The translations under genes and the position numbers were made by a program. 64,000 nt of DNA from Yamadazyma tenuis (Eukaryota > Ascomycota > Pichiomycetes > Serinales > Debaryomycetaceae), in the NCBI RefSeq assembly GCF_029203305.1, contig NC_089464.1, positions 1,054,001 through 1,118,000 of the forward strand, read 5' to 3'. The notes under the pieces were generated by a model. The model made no database searches and was not told where the DNA came from. It saw only the letters and a list, made by a program, of their open reading frames with translations. Positions 8,416 to 18,629 of the stretch are shown here, piece after piece. How positions within the stretch are numbered: the stretch's first letter is position 1; each line of letters opens with the position of its first letter.

Positions 8416-10662
8416 TCACCCTAAAAATAATGCAATGTCCCACTCGCGCACTAACTCCATCCAGATGATTGGGTCGTGCGCACGCCGCTTGTCCATCTCG
8501 ATGATCACCTGCTGGGCCCGCCAATAGGTAAGATCTTCTCCAAAACAAGCGGCAATTACTGCCTTAGAGGTTTCATAGTTGGTCTCGTTGGCACACATAA
8601 GCCCCACCCAGAATGGAAGTCGGAGTCTGATAGCCCCGTCCTGTTGCATCTCCTGGACCGCTCGCAGGATCTCCGTCACGTGTGCGGCGCTCGCTTGCGA
8701 CTTGATGAGCCGCCGAAAATAGATTTTGATGGCTGCGTGCACCGCTTGAATATACCACCATACGGCCTGATGAGCTCGGCTTTTGAACTTCCCGGTGCTG
8801 TTGCGGAGGTCCCACTGGACGTGCCATCTCTCGAGTTTTTCTTCAAACTCGCTGCAAATTTTAGGAAAGTTTCGGGGGTACCGTTTCTCGCTGTAGAACA
8901 CTCGCTTGTGGTTGGCAAGAGTGACAATATGATCGAGAAGCACACAAAGAGACTGGGGGACTCCGTACGCCGCGTAGACCGCCTGGGCCGGTGTAAGGGT
9001 CGTGGCAAGCGGGTCAACACCCACGTCGGCCGTATAGTCGTTGTAGTCAGTATGGTCCACGAGCGGCTGTGTAGACGATGTTGGTCCCACAATTGCTGGC
9101 TCATCGTGGTCATCCGGCTCTGGTTCGGTGCTTGCACGGCTGGCCCCTAGCGCCCGCACCAAGTCGTACGAGTCGTGCAAGTCATCGTACCGGTCCATGT
9201 CGCTCTCACTCATCTGATAGTTATACACATTTATCCGTTGCGTCAGCTTGTACATCGTTGTCATCACCTCGAACATGGTGACAAGGCATATAGACACATC
9301 GTTGCCGCACTTCTTCAACGGGCCTTGTGCCACAAGTTCTCCAATACTAAAGAGAAGTTCAAGGTTCTCAAATACGTTATAGTAAGTGTCGATTTCAAGC
9401 TGCAAAACGATCGCCAAGAGCAACTGGGTATCGTACTTGAGATGGCAGAAAGGGGGGATTGCTTCATGGATGTCGTCGTACTCATCCAAGTGGAAGTTGA
9501 GCATGTTGAGTGCACGTTTCCGTAGACAGATGGAAAGAGCTATATCTCCAGGAATATCGGTGTTGTGTCTGATCCGAAACTTGGCGGCTGTGCTGTGGCG
9601 GAACGCCGCCACGCTGAGCACCAAACCATGGATCGCCTGCTGGAGGTGCCGAGTCCACCGTCTAGTTTTATCGCCGGCCAGCCCCACTTCGTCCACAGAC
9701 ACATCCGTGATTTCCGCATCCCTGGAGGCAATTTCCGATAGTACTACACTATCCACAAGCGGCTTGACATAGAGTGTCCAAAAATCTGGGTGGTTTTCAG
9801 TGGCTGCAAATTTTACCTTTAGGAAGATCGCACTGATACTTGAGAACTCCCGAAGAAGCTCGACGTAGAGCGGTGCTAGCGTGAGGCCGGTGCCACGCCG
9901 TACAAGCTTTTCCATCTCCAGCACCCCAGGCACCCAGTCGTCGGAATCGATGTTGGGGAAAAACGTCGGGTATGTAATATGGTGAATATTCTGGTCGTTA
10001 ATGTGATAGTCGGGGCCTTTGATGGCATGGATCGAGAGCCGTGCGAGCGGCATGAGCAGTGGTGCCACAAGCTCGGCCGCCCCGTACACGGGTGCTTCGG
10101 CCGCGTCGTTGGCATCGTAGGAGTCCGACTCTAGCGGAGGCTCGCGTCCTCCAAGTTCTTCTCTACCAGCTTCTCCATTCAAAAGGTCCTGGAGTCGGTA
10201 CACCGACAGCTGCTGGGAATGTACTGGCTCCAGGGGGCGGCGTTTTGCCGGTGCCGTTTGCACCCGCGGTAGCAGAGCCATAGGCAATTGAACCGTGGAA
10301 GCGTATACGCGAAATGGCCCTATGTCATATGAAGGTGCACCAGATGCCACGGCAGTGTCAAGACGATCTATACTGCCGTTCAAGGCGGCAAACGTTTGGT
10401 ACTGCAGCTCGGGCGGATACTGAACCAACAGCATCTTCCGTCTCGTATGTTTTTCGGGTTTTCCAGATGGTGTTTTGGTGCTATCTATGAGCTGACCGTC
10501 TCTGGAAACCGTAAGCGACTGGTAGTATGAAAGCTTGATATCATAGCCCTTACAGGTCAATCCAGCTTTCTCGCAACGAGCACATGATTCTCGTTGTCCG
10601 TCACACTTGACTTTGCGCGACCGGCACGTCCAGCATCCATTGAACGTTCTTCGACCTGGCAT
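8416..10662 (-). CDS. ARG81: Arg81-like Zn2Cys6 transcription factor
   Basis: A 748-residue zinc-cluster regulator. The cluster is at the extreme N-terminus (GCWTCRSRKVKCDGQ; cysteines 10, 13, 20, 27, 30, 37), followed by LTCKGYDIKL. This layout, RTFxGCWTCRxRKVKC followed by C-x-GYDIKL, is that of Arg81/ArgRII, the zinc-cluster partner of the ArgR-Mcm1 complex that senses arginine. The middle region is the usual fungal transcription-factor helical domain, and near the C-terminus YGVPQSLCVLLDHIVTLANH and RYPRNFPKICSEFEEKLERW also fit that family. The frame extends upstream to a TTG; the first ATG (10662) lies directly before the cluster and is chosen. Base composition is GC-rich for this window. 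Assignment rests on the N-terminal pattern; the rest diverges. Confidence 0.62.
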   Translation of the reverse strand: MPGRRTFNGCWTCRSRKVKCDGQRESCARCEKAGLTCKGYDIKLSYYQSLTVSRDGQLIDSTKTPSGKPEKHTRRKMLLVQYPPELQYQTFAALNGSIDRLDTAVASGAPSYDIGPFRVYASTVQLPMALLPRVQTAPAKRRPLEPVHSQQLSVYRLQDLLNGEAGREELGGREPPLESDSYDANDAAEAPVYGAAELVAPLLMPLARLSIHAIKGPDYHINDQNIHHITYPTFFPNIDSDDWVPGVLEMEKLVRRGTGLTLAPLYVELLREFSSISAIFLKVKFAATENHPDFWTLYVKPLVDSVVLSEIASRDAEITDVSVDEVGLAGDKTRRWTRHLQQAIHGLVLSVAAFRHSTAAKFRIRHNTDIPGDIALSICLRKRALNMLNFHLDEYDDIHEAIPPFCHLKYDTQLLLAIVLQLEIDTYYNVFENLELLFSIGELVAQGPLKKCGNDVSICLVTMFEVMTTMYKLTQRINVYNYQMSESDMDRYDDLHDSYDLVRALGASRASTEPEPDDHDEPAIVGPTSSTQPLVDHTDYNDYTADVGVDPLATTLTPAQAVYAAYGVPQSLCVLLDHIVTLANHKRVFYSEKRYPRNFPKICSEFEEKLERWHVQWDLRNSTGKFKSRAHQAVWWYIQAVHAAIKIYFRRLIKSQASAAHVTEILRAVQEMQQDGAIRLRLPFWVGLMCANETNYETSKAVIAACFGEDLTYWRAQQVIIEMDKRRAHDPIIWMELVREWDIALFLG

Positions 10663-10750
10663 TGATAGGGGTTCGGTGAGAAGTGCGAAGCGAGCGAAAT
10701 GCGTGGGTGCAGGCAATATTCAAAAACCCTAATCTATATACTGACCACGG

Positions 10751-10837
10751 TGTTTGAAGGGATTCGAACGATCGGATCTGACCTGGGTGAAGCCAACGAC
10801 TAAGAACTTTAACTCAACCAGCTGATCGACTAGAACA
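10751..10837 (-). tRNA. tRNA-like relic (87 nt), probably not functional
   Basis: On the minus strand a T-loop/B-box sequence, CGTTCGAATCC, is preceded at tRNA-like distance by a D-arm-like CAGCTGGTTGAG. The outer ends, TGTTCTA and TCAAACA, pair at five of seven positions. The distance between D-loop and T-loop exceeds that of a plain tRNA by about 15 nt, which would need an intron or a long variable arm. The T-stem pairs poorly (GATCG against CCCTT) and I cannot draw a convincing anticodon arm. I therefore read it as a degenerate tRNA or tRNA-derived element. Confidence 0.25.
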
Positions 10838-12471
10838 GCTTGATTTCCCTGTAGATCTTATGGCTTCCAATCATGATTCAAAACTTTCAAATTGTGATTC
10901 ACTCGATCTGAACAGCATTAGCAAAAGAGAGAAATTAGTGCTCTAATATATAACGCATTTCTTTCTGTTAGAACTTGCAAGGTGAAATTTTGGGTAAGTT
11001 TGCCTGGTTAAGCAGTGCTGGTTGATTTGAAAGTGGATTCTCTAAGGTGCAACAGACTCTAATAGCATGTGCCACATTTGGATCAGCCGCTGGCGCCTCC
11101 CAAAGGAGTAGAGGAAATAGTGGGGCAATATATTTTGAGAATTTACTTTCTGTTTAAGGTTGCAAAGCATATCCGGGACGATGAATTGAGAATTCTATCA
11201 AATATGCGTGGAAACATGGGTTTTACAAGAACCTCGGCCTTGTCCTAGCCAACTAGTACACAGCTCCTATGAAGGTGCTTCTCCTTGCATACAGATAAAA
11301 AATGGGATGTTTTTCGTAAAGAAGTCGGGTCTAAATTGTACCCGTGCTGTCAAAGGGCTGCGAAAGTATAAAGCACATACATGTGGTTGACAATATTCAT
11401 CTCTCCACAGTGTAATGACACATTTAAGCCACACGTCTTGCATCGAGTTCTGCATGGACAAAAGACAATATCGTTTAAGTATCACTATGTCCGCCTACAG
11501 TTTCTCTGGTGTGCTGATGCGTTTCCGCTTGTAGCCTTTACCATCTGATGCTAGTCAATTTGCAATCTTCTAATATTTTCTAGGCAAACCTTCATGCTCA
11601 CGGCGCATTTACTGTCCAGTCGTTATCTACCGCCGACCGAAACCCTTGGACAATAAGCGATCGCTATTTTTAAACCGTGCGCTCATTGACGCAAATGTTA
11701 AAGTCTATTTTATTGCTCCAATTTTAGAACTGTCAGGGCTATTGGTGCCGAACAAGATAGGGCTAAATCGGACAACAACTGCCAGTAAGCCGGACAAAAC
11801 ATTAGAGTCGTTGTAGACAGAGTACTGTAGGTTCAATGGAACACCAGAATCATCATCGGTTACACCGGGGCTTGCACCGGTTTTAGTGGCAGGACTTTCC
11901 ACTATTTGAAAAACTGTCGGCTTTTAGTGTTAAGGTTCTGCATCCTCGGTGTAGAATTATATACTGCCGAAGCACAATTCTTCCTGCTGCATTTGTTCTA
12001 ACTCGGTGTTATCACGAACGGTGCTATTACCCACTGCCTCTATCTATCCGGTCCGGGTACACTATCAAACTTACACTCTCTTATCCGTGGATTTACTGCC
12101 GTGCTTAGGCGAAATTAACTTTTCAGTTCCACACCTCCACCTGGTAACGAATAAACTTCGGATACTAGGAATTACATAGGAGTTGGTGGATTTCCTATTT
12201 GAGCTCCTGTTTCCTAGGTTAGGCAATGGCGCCCCAAAACCATTATATCGAAAAGCGCATTTTCTTGAGCCTCAAAATATCAAGAGCCTTGCAACCATAT
12301 ACCAATCATGTTTTTTCGGCCTGTAATTGGCTGTTACCATTTGATAATTTCGAACGGCTCCTGTGCCAGCTGTGGATGCCACTGTATCTATTAACAACAC
12401 CGGGTTCATGATTGGGTCCAGGTTATTTAAAGTTGCCTAGTTGCAACTCTTTCACAAATTTCAGCAGCAAA
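10838..12471. other. Long gene-free region upstream of the OPT gene
   Basis: About 1.6 kb without a convincing gene on either strand; open frames are short and lack family resemblance. Two segments, about 10920-10985 and 11099-11166, look like diverged copies of each other: both contain AATATAT, then CTTTCTGTT and then TTGCAA in the same order, about 175-180 bp apart. Close to the OPT start, a TATTTAA at 12424-12430 is a likely TATA-type element. The length suggests an extended regulatory region for the transporter, or an old insertion site next to the tRNA-like relic. Confidence 0.4.
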
Positions 12472-15207
12472 ATGGACCTGAAAAATACCGACATTCACCC
12501 AGTTGCGACCATATCAAGCAACATCGACAGAATGCAGCCGGAAGCTCATCAGGTTGATTTGCAGGCAGTAGCTTCTCATCCAATATCAATTGGTGAAGTA
12601 GGTACTCAACTAAGCTCAGACCAAAAGTTTATTATTTTGAGAAGATTGGGCTTAGAAGGATTGGAGTCTTTGGAAGACTTGCCGCTATCGGCTACTTTTA
12701 TGATTGAAAAAGTTGAACAGCTTTCGGAAGATGAAGCAGTGGAAATCTTAACAGAAGCTCTTGAAACGTACGACCAAGACTCGAACTTTCCTTCCGATGT
12801 ATATGAGTTGATTGAAACCCTTGTTAGTAAGGCTCCAACTAGTAAAACTGCTGAAAAGTTAGATGCTTTATTTACTAAAGGTCATAGTGTTGTTGAGGAG
12901 ACTGCTTTCAGTGACTCTGACAGTTCGTTGGAGGCCAATAAGGTGGACTTGGTTCATGTATTTGACTTGTCATTCCAACTCAAGTTAGAAGCCTCTTTGA
13001 TTGCTTACCACTCACCTTATCCTGAAGTCAGGGCCGTCTGTGAAAGTTATGATGACCCTACCTTATACTGTGAAACCCCAAGGGTTTACTTATTGGGACT
13101 TATTTGGACAGCCATTGGGTCGTTCATCAACACATTTTTCCACAACAGACAACCTGCTATCGTATTGAGTGCTTCCGTTGTGCAAATCTTCCTCTACCCA
13201 AGCGGAATATTGTTAGCAGCCATTGTGCCCAAATGGAAATTCAAGATTTGGAGATATACTTTTGACTTGAATCCCGGTCCTTGGAACTATAAGGAACAAA
13301 TGCTTGCCACTATCTTTTATTCTGTATCTGGAGGCACTCCTTACGTAGTTGATAACATCAATGTCCAGAAGATGGAAATGTTCTACAACAATCAGTGGGC
13401 TAACTTTGGATACCAAATCTTATTAATGCTTTCCACCAATTTTTTGGGTTTTGGTTTTGCTGGGATCATGAGACGATTTGCCGTGTATCCCACCAAGAGT
13501 ATCTGGCCCACTGTGTTGCCCACTTGTGCTTTAAACGCTGCCCTTTGTCGTCCCGAAAAAAAGGAAAATATCAACGGCTGGACCATTTCAAGATACTACT
13601 TTTTTTTGGCAGCATTTTCTTTCCTGTTTGTGTATTATTGGCTTCCAGAATACCTCATGCAGTTTTTATCTACGTTCAACTGGATTACATGGATTAAACC
13701 AACCAATCAAACGCTTGCAGAAATAACTGGCTCTGTGGGAGGATTAGGATTTAACCCATTTCCTACCTTTGACTGGAATATTCTTGATTACAACGCTGCC
13801 TTAACCTGGCCCTTCTATGCTCAAGTCAATAACTACTCTGGAAGTGTTTTGGCATTTTTCTGTATTTGTGGAGTGTACTATAGTAACCATTTGTGGACGG
13901 GGTACATACCCATCAACTCCAATGGACTCTTCACTAACAAAGGGGTTTCTTACGATGTTAAACAGATTGTCAACTCCAACAGTCTCTTCGATAAGGAGAA
14001 GTACGAGGAAATTGGACCTCCATACTATAGTGCCGCCAACCTTGTACTCTACGGTGCTTTTGATGCCCTTTATCCATTTGCCATCCTCTATGAGTGTATT
14101 CTCAACCACAAGCAAATGTGGCACTCCCTTAAGGGTTTGGCAGGGGTTCTTAAGAACTTCCGTAAGTCTACCTATGATGGTTTCCATGATCCTCACACCC
14201 AGATGATGAGGCAATATAAGGAAGTACCTGAATGGGTGTTCACATGTGTGTTGGTAATCTCCCTAGTATTGGCCATTATCTGTGTGGAAGTATACCCAGC
14301 CGAAACCCCTGTCTGGGGTATTTTCTTTGCCCTCGCTATCAACTTTGTGTTCTTGATTCCCCTTACGGCCATCTACTCCACCACTGGTTTCCAGTTTGGT
14401 CTCAATGTGTTGGTCGAATTAATTATTGGATATGCCCTTCCCGGTAATGCTTTGGCACTTAACTTCATCAAGGCCTTCGGGTTCAACATCAATGGCCAAG
14501 CTCAGAACTACATTAGTGACCAGAAGATGGCCCATTATATTAAGATTCCTCCCAGGGCCTTGTTCAGATGCCAGGTTCTTTCGGTGATATTGTGTTCATT
14601 TGTGTCGTTGGCAGTGGTTAACTTCCAACTCAATCACATTGAGAACTACTGTAGCCCTTCCCAAGCCCAAAGATTCACCTGTCCCAACTCCAGAACCTTT
14701 TACAGTGCATCGGTGTTATGGGGAGTGATTGGACCTAAGAAGGTATTTGGAGGACTTTACCCGATTTTACAATGGTGCTTTTTGATTGGGGCTTTGTTAC
14801 CATTTCCATGTCTTGCTTTCAAGAAATGGGGTCCCAGGACCGTCAGAAAGTACTTTCAACCAACTCTTATCATTGGAGGTTTCATGAACTTTGCTCCATA
14901 CAATTTGAGTTACTTTACCAGTGGAGTGTACCTCTCCTTTGCCTTCATGTACTATATCAAAAAGCATTACCTTTCATGGTGGGAAAAGTACACCTATATT
15001 CTTACTGCCGGTTTGAGTGCTGGCGTGGCGTTTTCATCAATTATCATCTTTTTTGCGGTGCAATATCATGATAAATCGATCAGCTGGTGGGGGAACAATG
15101 TTATGTACGCAGGATATGATGAACTCATCACCTCTGTTGGCCGGTTAAATGCCACAGTTTCGGCTCCAGATGGATACTTTGGTCTCAGAAAGGGTCATTA
15201 CCCATAG
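12472..15207 (+). CDS. Oligopeptide transporter, OPT family
   Basis: Proton-coupled plasma-membrane oligopeptide transporter of the OPT family, 911 residues. A hydrophilic N-terminal domain of about 190 residues is followed by many membrane segments. Family hallmarks are the NPGPWNYKEQM motif near residue 268 and KIPPRALFRCQV near residue 697, together with YALPGNALALNFIKAFGFN. The C-terminus ends GHYP. The open frame runs 20 codons further upstream to a TTG, but a TATA-like sequence lies inside that stretch, and the ATG at 12472 has an A-rich context (CAAAATGG). CTG-clade yeasts carry several OPT genes under Stp/SPS and nitrogen control, so I give no number. An Stp1/Stp2-type factor is encoded in the same window at 32.9 kb. 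Confidence 0.93.
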   Translation: MDLKNTDIHPVATISSNIDRMQPEAHQVDLQAVASHPISIGEVGTQLSSDQKFIILRRLGLEGLESLEDLPLSATFMIEKVEQLSEDEAVEILTEALETYDQDSNFPSDVYELIETLVSKAPTSKTAEKLDALFTKGHSVVEETAFSDSDSSLEANKVDLVHVFDLSFQLKLEASLIAYHSPYPEVRAVCESYDDPTLYCETPRVYLLGLIWTAIGSFINTFFHNRQPAIVLSASVVQIFLYPSGILLAAIVPKWKFKIWRYTFDLNPGPWNYKEQMLATIFYSVSGGTPYVVDNINVQKMEMFYNNQWANFGYQILLMLSTNFLGFGFAGIMRRFAVYPTKSIWPTVLPTCALNAALCRPEKKENINGWTISRYYFFLAAFSFLFVYYWLPEYLMQFLSTFNWITWIKPTNQTLAEITGSVGGLGFNPFPTFDWNILDYNAALTWPFYAQVNNYSGSVLAFFCICGVYYSNHLWTGYIPINSNGLFTNKGVSYDVKQIVNSNSLFDKEKYEEIGPPYYSAANLVLYGAFDALYPFAILYECILNHKQMWHSLKGLAGVLKNFRKSTYDGFHDPHTQMMRQYKEVPEWVFTCVLVISLVLAIICVEVYPAETPVWGIFFALAINFVFLIPLTAIYSTTGFQFGLNVLVELIIGYALPGNALALNFIKAFGFNINGQAQNYISDQKMAHYIKIPPRALFRCQVLSVILCSFVSLAVVNFQLNHIENYCSPSQAQRFTCPNSRTFYSASVLWGVIGPKKVFGGLYPILQWCFLIGALLPFPCLAFKKWGPRTVRKYFQPTLIIGGFMNFAPYNLSYFTSGVYLSFAFMYYIKKHYLSWWEKYTYILTAGLSAGVAFSSIIIFFAVQYHDKSISWWGNNVMYAGYDELITSVGRLNATVSAPDGYFGLRKGHYP

Positions 15208-15594
15208 GTGAATGATGGGAAAAGTAGCGATAATATATATTAGTGACAACAAATGAATTTTTGAACAAATAAGGATAGTAATGGTGCTGCCAATACACTA
15301 ACCTGATGAAAATGATGACAAATAGGCTTTTTTGACTTTCGAGTCAGCACACCTTCTTGCTGCAAAATTGCCTTCTTAAACAAACATATTAATCCTTATT
15401 CCAACTCCTCTGCCTTTGACTCTGTGCCATGCTTGTTTCTCTGATATGGGCTCTTCTGATACCTCAATTTCAGCTCGTGTTTCCCACTGCCTTCTATTTC
15501 TTGTAACTATCCCACACGGTGAACACCTTTTTCGCAGCTCCCTATGATTCGCACCATTTCATTTTTCACCTAAGCAAAGCCGTGCTTGATCACT
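15208..15594. other. Intergenic region between OPT and BTB-domain gene
   Basis: About 390 bp carrying the OPT 3' flank and the promoter of the next gene. There are A/T-rich runs just after the OPT stop (ATAATATATATTAG near 15229) suited to 3'-end formation, and pyrimidine-rich sequence from 15350 on. I see no gene or strong motif. Confidence 0.4.
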
Positions 15595-17001
15595 ATGAAC
15601 CCACTCGACAACGCCACCCACGAGTATTCCAATGATATCCCAGTGATCCTCCCTCACTCCAACATCTACAATATCCAAGTCGGCTCTCGGCTTTTCAAAT
15701 TGAGTGGAGCATCACTCTCATCGGATGGCCCATCCTATTTCACAAACTACTTCATGCAACCAGAAAACACCGATAAGACTCTCTTCCTCGACAGGTCTCC
15801 CGAAGTGTTCGAGAGAATCTGTGTTCATCTCCAAGGCTACTACGTGCTGGTGGACGAAGATGACGACAGAATTTCTGTGTTTTTGGCCCAAGATGCTGCT
15901 TACTTTGGGCTAAACCGTCTTTCAGCTATTCTTGGTAAAGAATACCTTTTCATACGTGTGGGGTCCACTCCGTTCAAAGTCCCCAAATCTCTCATTGCGG
16001 CACCAGGAAATTATCCCAATTACTTGACCATCAACAACCCACTTGATCAGAGAATCCTAAGTCTTGAAGTTGTTCAGAAACGACAATTGCTCCGACCCCC
16101 GCCGGCCAAGTCAGCCGAGGCTCCTACACGGTCAGCCAGGCTCTTTGCTGATATATTGGAGTTGCTTCGAGGGAACTTGGAGGTTATCAGAGATGATACA
16201 CACAGACGGGTACTTATGCGAGAGTGTCGCTACTATCGGTTTTTAGAACTTGAACAACGGATCATCAAGCACGCCGTCACACGGAACCCATATACACCTG
16301 ATAGTGAAGAAATCATCATAAACGTGAATGACGTGCTGCCCAAATACATTTCAATACCGCAAGTGCCTGAGGGCATGGAAGCATACGTTCAATACCAAAG
16401 ACCATACATTGCCCGAGAGCCTCGTCGAAACTTGGTATTCCAAGTGGACTATGAAAGCGATTCTTTGGGTGGACCACAGTCCCAATTCCATGACGTTAAG
16501 CTTTATTTGAATAAAACCCTCAAACTTGTAACCACCAAGTTCTCAGGTGCCATTGGGCATAAAGTAAAGAAACTATTTCAGGACGTGGCTCACCCTGAGT
16601 CGTGGATTTGTGACGTCACCCAAGGACCTTTCAACTTCAGTGTTTCATTTATCACCACCTTGCTTGATTGCCATTCAGTCATAAATGGATTAGAAATGAA
16701 AAATACCTGGGTGTACGATTTTTTGGGCGTTTCAGCCGAGGAAATCGCCCATACGTTTAATTCGGCTATTATCTCTGAGGGTCGGATCGTGTATGCTGAC
16801 GACAAGTCCAAGGATGAAAGCAGTCCTGCCAGCAAAAAAAGGCGATTGACAGATGCTATCCAGGGGGATGTATTTGAGTTTCGTCTTTTGAAGTCCCAAT
16901 GGAGTTTGACATTCTTGAACGAGCATCCCAAGTTGATCTGTTCTAGATTTGAAGGTGTTAGTGATACATTTTCTTTCAATAAGCAAAAACTGTTTATTTG
17001 A
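15595..17001 (+). CDS. BTB/POZ T1-type domain protein (YLR108C/YDR132C-like)
   Basis: A 468-residue protein with an N-terminal potassium-channel-tetramerisation-type BTB domain: IYNIQVGSRLFKLSGASLSSD, then SYFTNYFMQ, then LFLDRSPEVFERICVHLQGY, the order seen in the paired S. cerevisiae proteins YLR108C and YDR132C (Mrx16). The remainder (residues ~130-468) follows those proteins and has no known catalytic motif. A lysine/arginine patch SKKRRL near residue 414 could be a nuclear signal. The role of the yeast homologues is poorly known. The frame reaches back to a TTG three codons upstream; the ATG at 15595 is used. It converges with the MCH-type transporter gene, 152 bp between stops. Confidence 0.82.
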   Translation: MNPLDNATHEYSNDIPVILPHSNIYNIQVGSRLFKLSGASLSSDGPSYFTNYFMQPENTDKTLFLDRSPEVFERICVHLQGYYVLVDEDDDRISVFLAQDAAYFGLNRLSAILGKEYLFIRVGSTPFKVPKSLIAAPGNYPNYLTINNPLDQRILSLEVVQKRQLLRPPPAKSAEAPTRSARLFADILELLRGNLEVIRDDTHRRVLMRECRYYRFLELEQRIIKHAVTRNPYTPDSEEIIINVNDVLPKYISIPQVPEGMEAYVQYQRPYIAREPRRNLVFQVDYESDSLGGPQSQFHDVKLYLNKTLKLVTTKFSGAIGHKVKKLFQDVAHPESWICDVTQGPFNFSVSFITTLLDCHSVINGLEMKNTWVYDFLGVSAEEIAHTFNSAIISEGRIVYADDKSKDESSPASKKRRLTDAIQGDVFEFRLLKSQWSLTFLNEHPKLICSRFEGVSDTFSFNKQKLFI

Positions 17002-17153
17002 CTTGCGCAACTGGCTGCAAATTAAAGCGATTGCAAATTCCTCTATATCCATTAGTATATAACCCGTACACAACCTTCCCATACCTTATATTAGTTAAAT
17101 TCTATATCTATATGTATGCCCGTCAAACCCTATAACCCAGTCTTCCCTCCATA

Positions 17154-18629
17154 TCATACCGCCGTCAAACGAAAACCTTCTAGCATCACTCTAGTGATAA
17201 TCGAAAATGCCAACCCCAAAAACTGCAAAACCGCCACGAGAATCACAAACTTATCGTAGCCAGGTCCTCCACCACCTCCTGCCAGAATTATGGCGCCTCC
17301 AATCGGTAAAAAGGCAAAGTTGAAAATAGCTATCACACAGCTGAATGCACCAAACTGAGCACTAAATCGTTTAGGATCGGAGATTTGTGCCAAACAGGTG
17401 GGAGAGCTCTGAAAATAACTGCCTGAAGTGAACCCTCCAATCACTGCAAACGCAAAGAGACCTCCTTTTGAGTGGCCAATAGTTGGTGGAATCCAACACA
17501 CAAACACCGCAATTGCAGCAATGGCATTCGCACAAATAAATATGTTAAACCGACCATAACGATCTGAAAGGTACCCCCCAATCACCCTACCCAAAATCGA
17601 AGCGGCGTTATATGCCACCGGAAGGTAGTATGCCAACCCTTCGTCCCAGCCATTTGCTGTGGCATACGACACGAGGTAATTCAAGGTAAGAAAAAATGGT
17701 CCACTGTTACCAATACATGCAACCAAGTACACTAAATATAGCGGCTCTTTCACTCTAGAGAAGTCTACTCCTTTGATGGCCCCTATTATAGGATTCCCCA
17801 GGTGATCAAGGCCCAACTCTTTCCGTCTATCGGTTGTCAACAACACCGAAATGGCCATTATCATCAATGCAATAAATGCCAAAATCCGGATGGCCCAGCC
17901 AAAGCCCACGGCTGCGAAAAGCGCCTTGAGCACTATGGGAATAACAATGCCTCCAATACCACTTCCAATGTACATTACGCCCACGGCAGTCGACCGACGT
18001 TTATTAAACCACTGGGTAACTGTGTTTATGGAGGCCGTGAACAGAAACAGGAGTCCCATTCCACATACAAAGTAGCTTAGGATAAACTGGTAAAGCTCGC
18101 GAGACACCGAAAAGCACATAAGCCCCACGCCAAACAATACCCAGGAAATTATAAACATGGCCCGAACCCCGATTTGTACATACAACGGACCTAGGAAAAT
18201 GATAGCCCCAAAAGATGTCAAGTTAAACACCGAAAAAATCCACGAAATGTCAGATGCCAGTAGTTTGTATAGTATTTTATCTGCGACATAATTTTCAATG
18301 GTACCATTGGCATTAGTTAAGCCGATTGTGGCTGTAAGCGACAAAAAACACCCCAAAAGTGAAAGATATGCTTGTCGGCCCCCGTCCGGATAGTAGGGAG
18401 GTTCTTGATCTTGTACCGATCTAACGGTTTCCTGGTCCTCGTCTTGTTCGTGGTTGTCGTGCTTGATCTTCTCTCCACCGTTTTCCAGTACCTTGGACAA
18501 CAGATTATAGTCACGTGCTGGGGACGCTGGTGCTGGTGTTGGTGTTGGTGCTGGTGCTGGTGCTGGTGCTGGTGCCAACGGTTCTGCCAGAAATTGTTGT
18601 GATACGCTTGAATTCTGATACCGAGTCAT
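17154..18629 (-). CDS. MCH4: Major facilitator, monocarboxylate porter (MCH4-like)
   Basis: A 491-residue MFS protein of the monocarboxylate-porter group. The family motif PDGGRQAYLSLLGCF, just before the first membrane segment, is the classic PDGGxxAW-type signature. About twelve membrane segments follow, with a central loop after segment six (TTDRRKELGLDHLGNP). Fungal MCH proteins resemble animal lactate carriers, but S. cerevisiae members are not proven lactate carriers; some transport riboflavin, so I leave the substrate open. The cytoplasmic N-terminus contains an Ala-Pro/Thr-Pro repeat (about residues 17-36) encoded by a GGTGCT/GGTGTT hexamer array at about 18527-18575. The symbol means the closest type, not proven orthology. 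It is divergent from VMA16. Confidence 0.82.
   Translation of the reverse strand: MTRYQNSSVSQQFLAEPLAPAPAPAPAPTPTPAPASPARDYNLLSKVLENGGEKIKHDNHEQDEDQETVRSVQDQEPPYYPDGGRQAYLSLLGCFLSLTATIGLTNANGTIENYVADKILYKLLASDISWIFSVFNLTSFGAIIFLGPLYVQIGVRAMFIISWVLFGVGLMCFSVSRELYQFILSYFVCGMGLLFLFTASINTVTQWFNKRRSTAVGVMYIGSGIGGIVIPIVLKALFAAVGFGWAIRILAFIALMIMAISVLLTTDRRKELGLDHLGNPIIGAIKGVDFSRVKEPLYLVYLVACIGNSGPFFLTLNYLVSYATANGWDEGLAYYLPVAYNAASILGRVIGGYLSDRYGRFNIFICANAIAAIAVFVCWIPPTIGHSKGGLFAFAVIGGFTSGSYFQSSPTCLAQISDPKRFSAQFGAFSCVIAIFNFAFLPIGGAIILAGGGGGPGYDKFVILVAVLQFLGLAFSIITRVMLEGFRLTAV
18527..18575. repeat. Hexanucleotide microsatellite inside the MCH-type gene
   Basis: Near-perfect tandem hexamers GGTGCT/GGTGTT on the plus strand, about eight units, encoding the Ala-Pro/Thr-Pro run of the transporter's N-terminus. 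Unit length keeps the reading frame, so copy-number change would only alter the length of the tail. Confidence 0.8.

Noticed and set aside
8476..9150. 224-codon plus-strand frame opposite the Arg81-like gene
   Set aside because: It is antisense to a well-supported GC-rich coding region and has no family resemblance.
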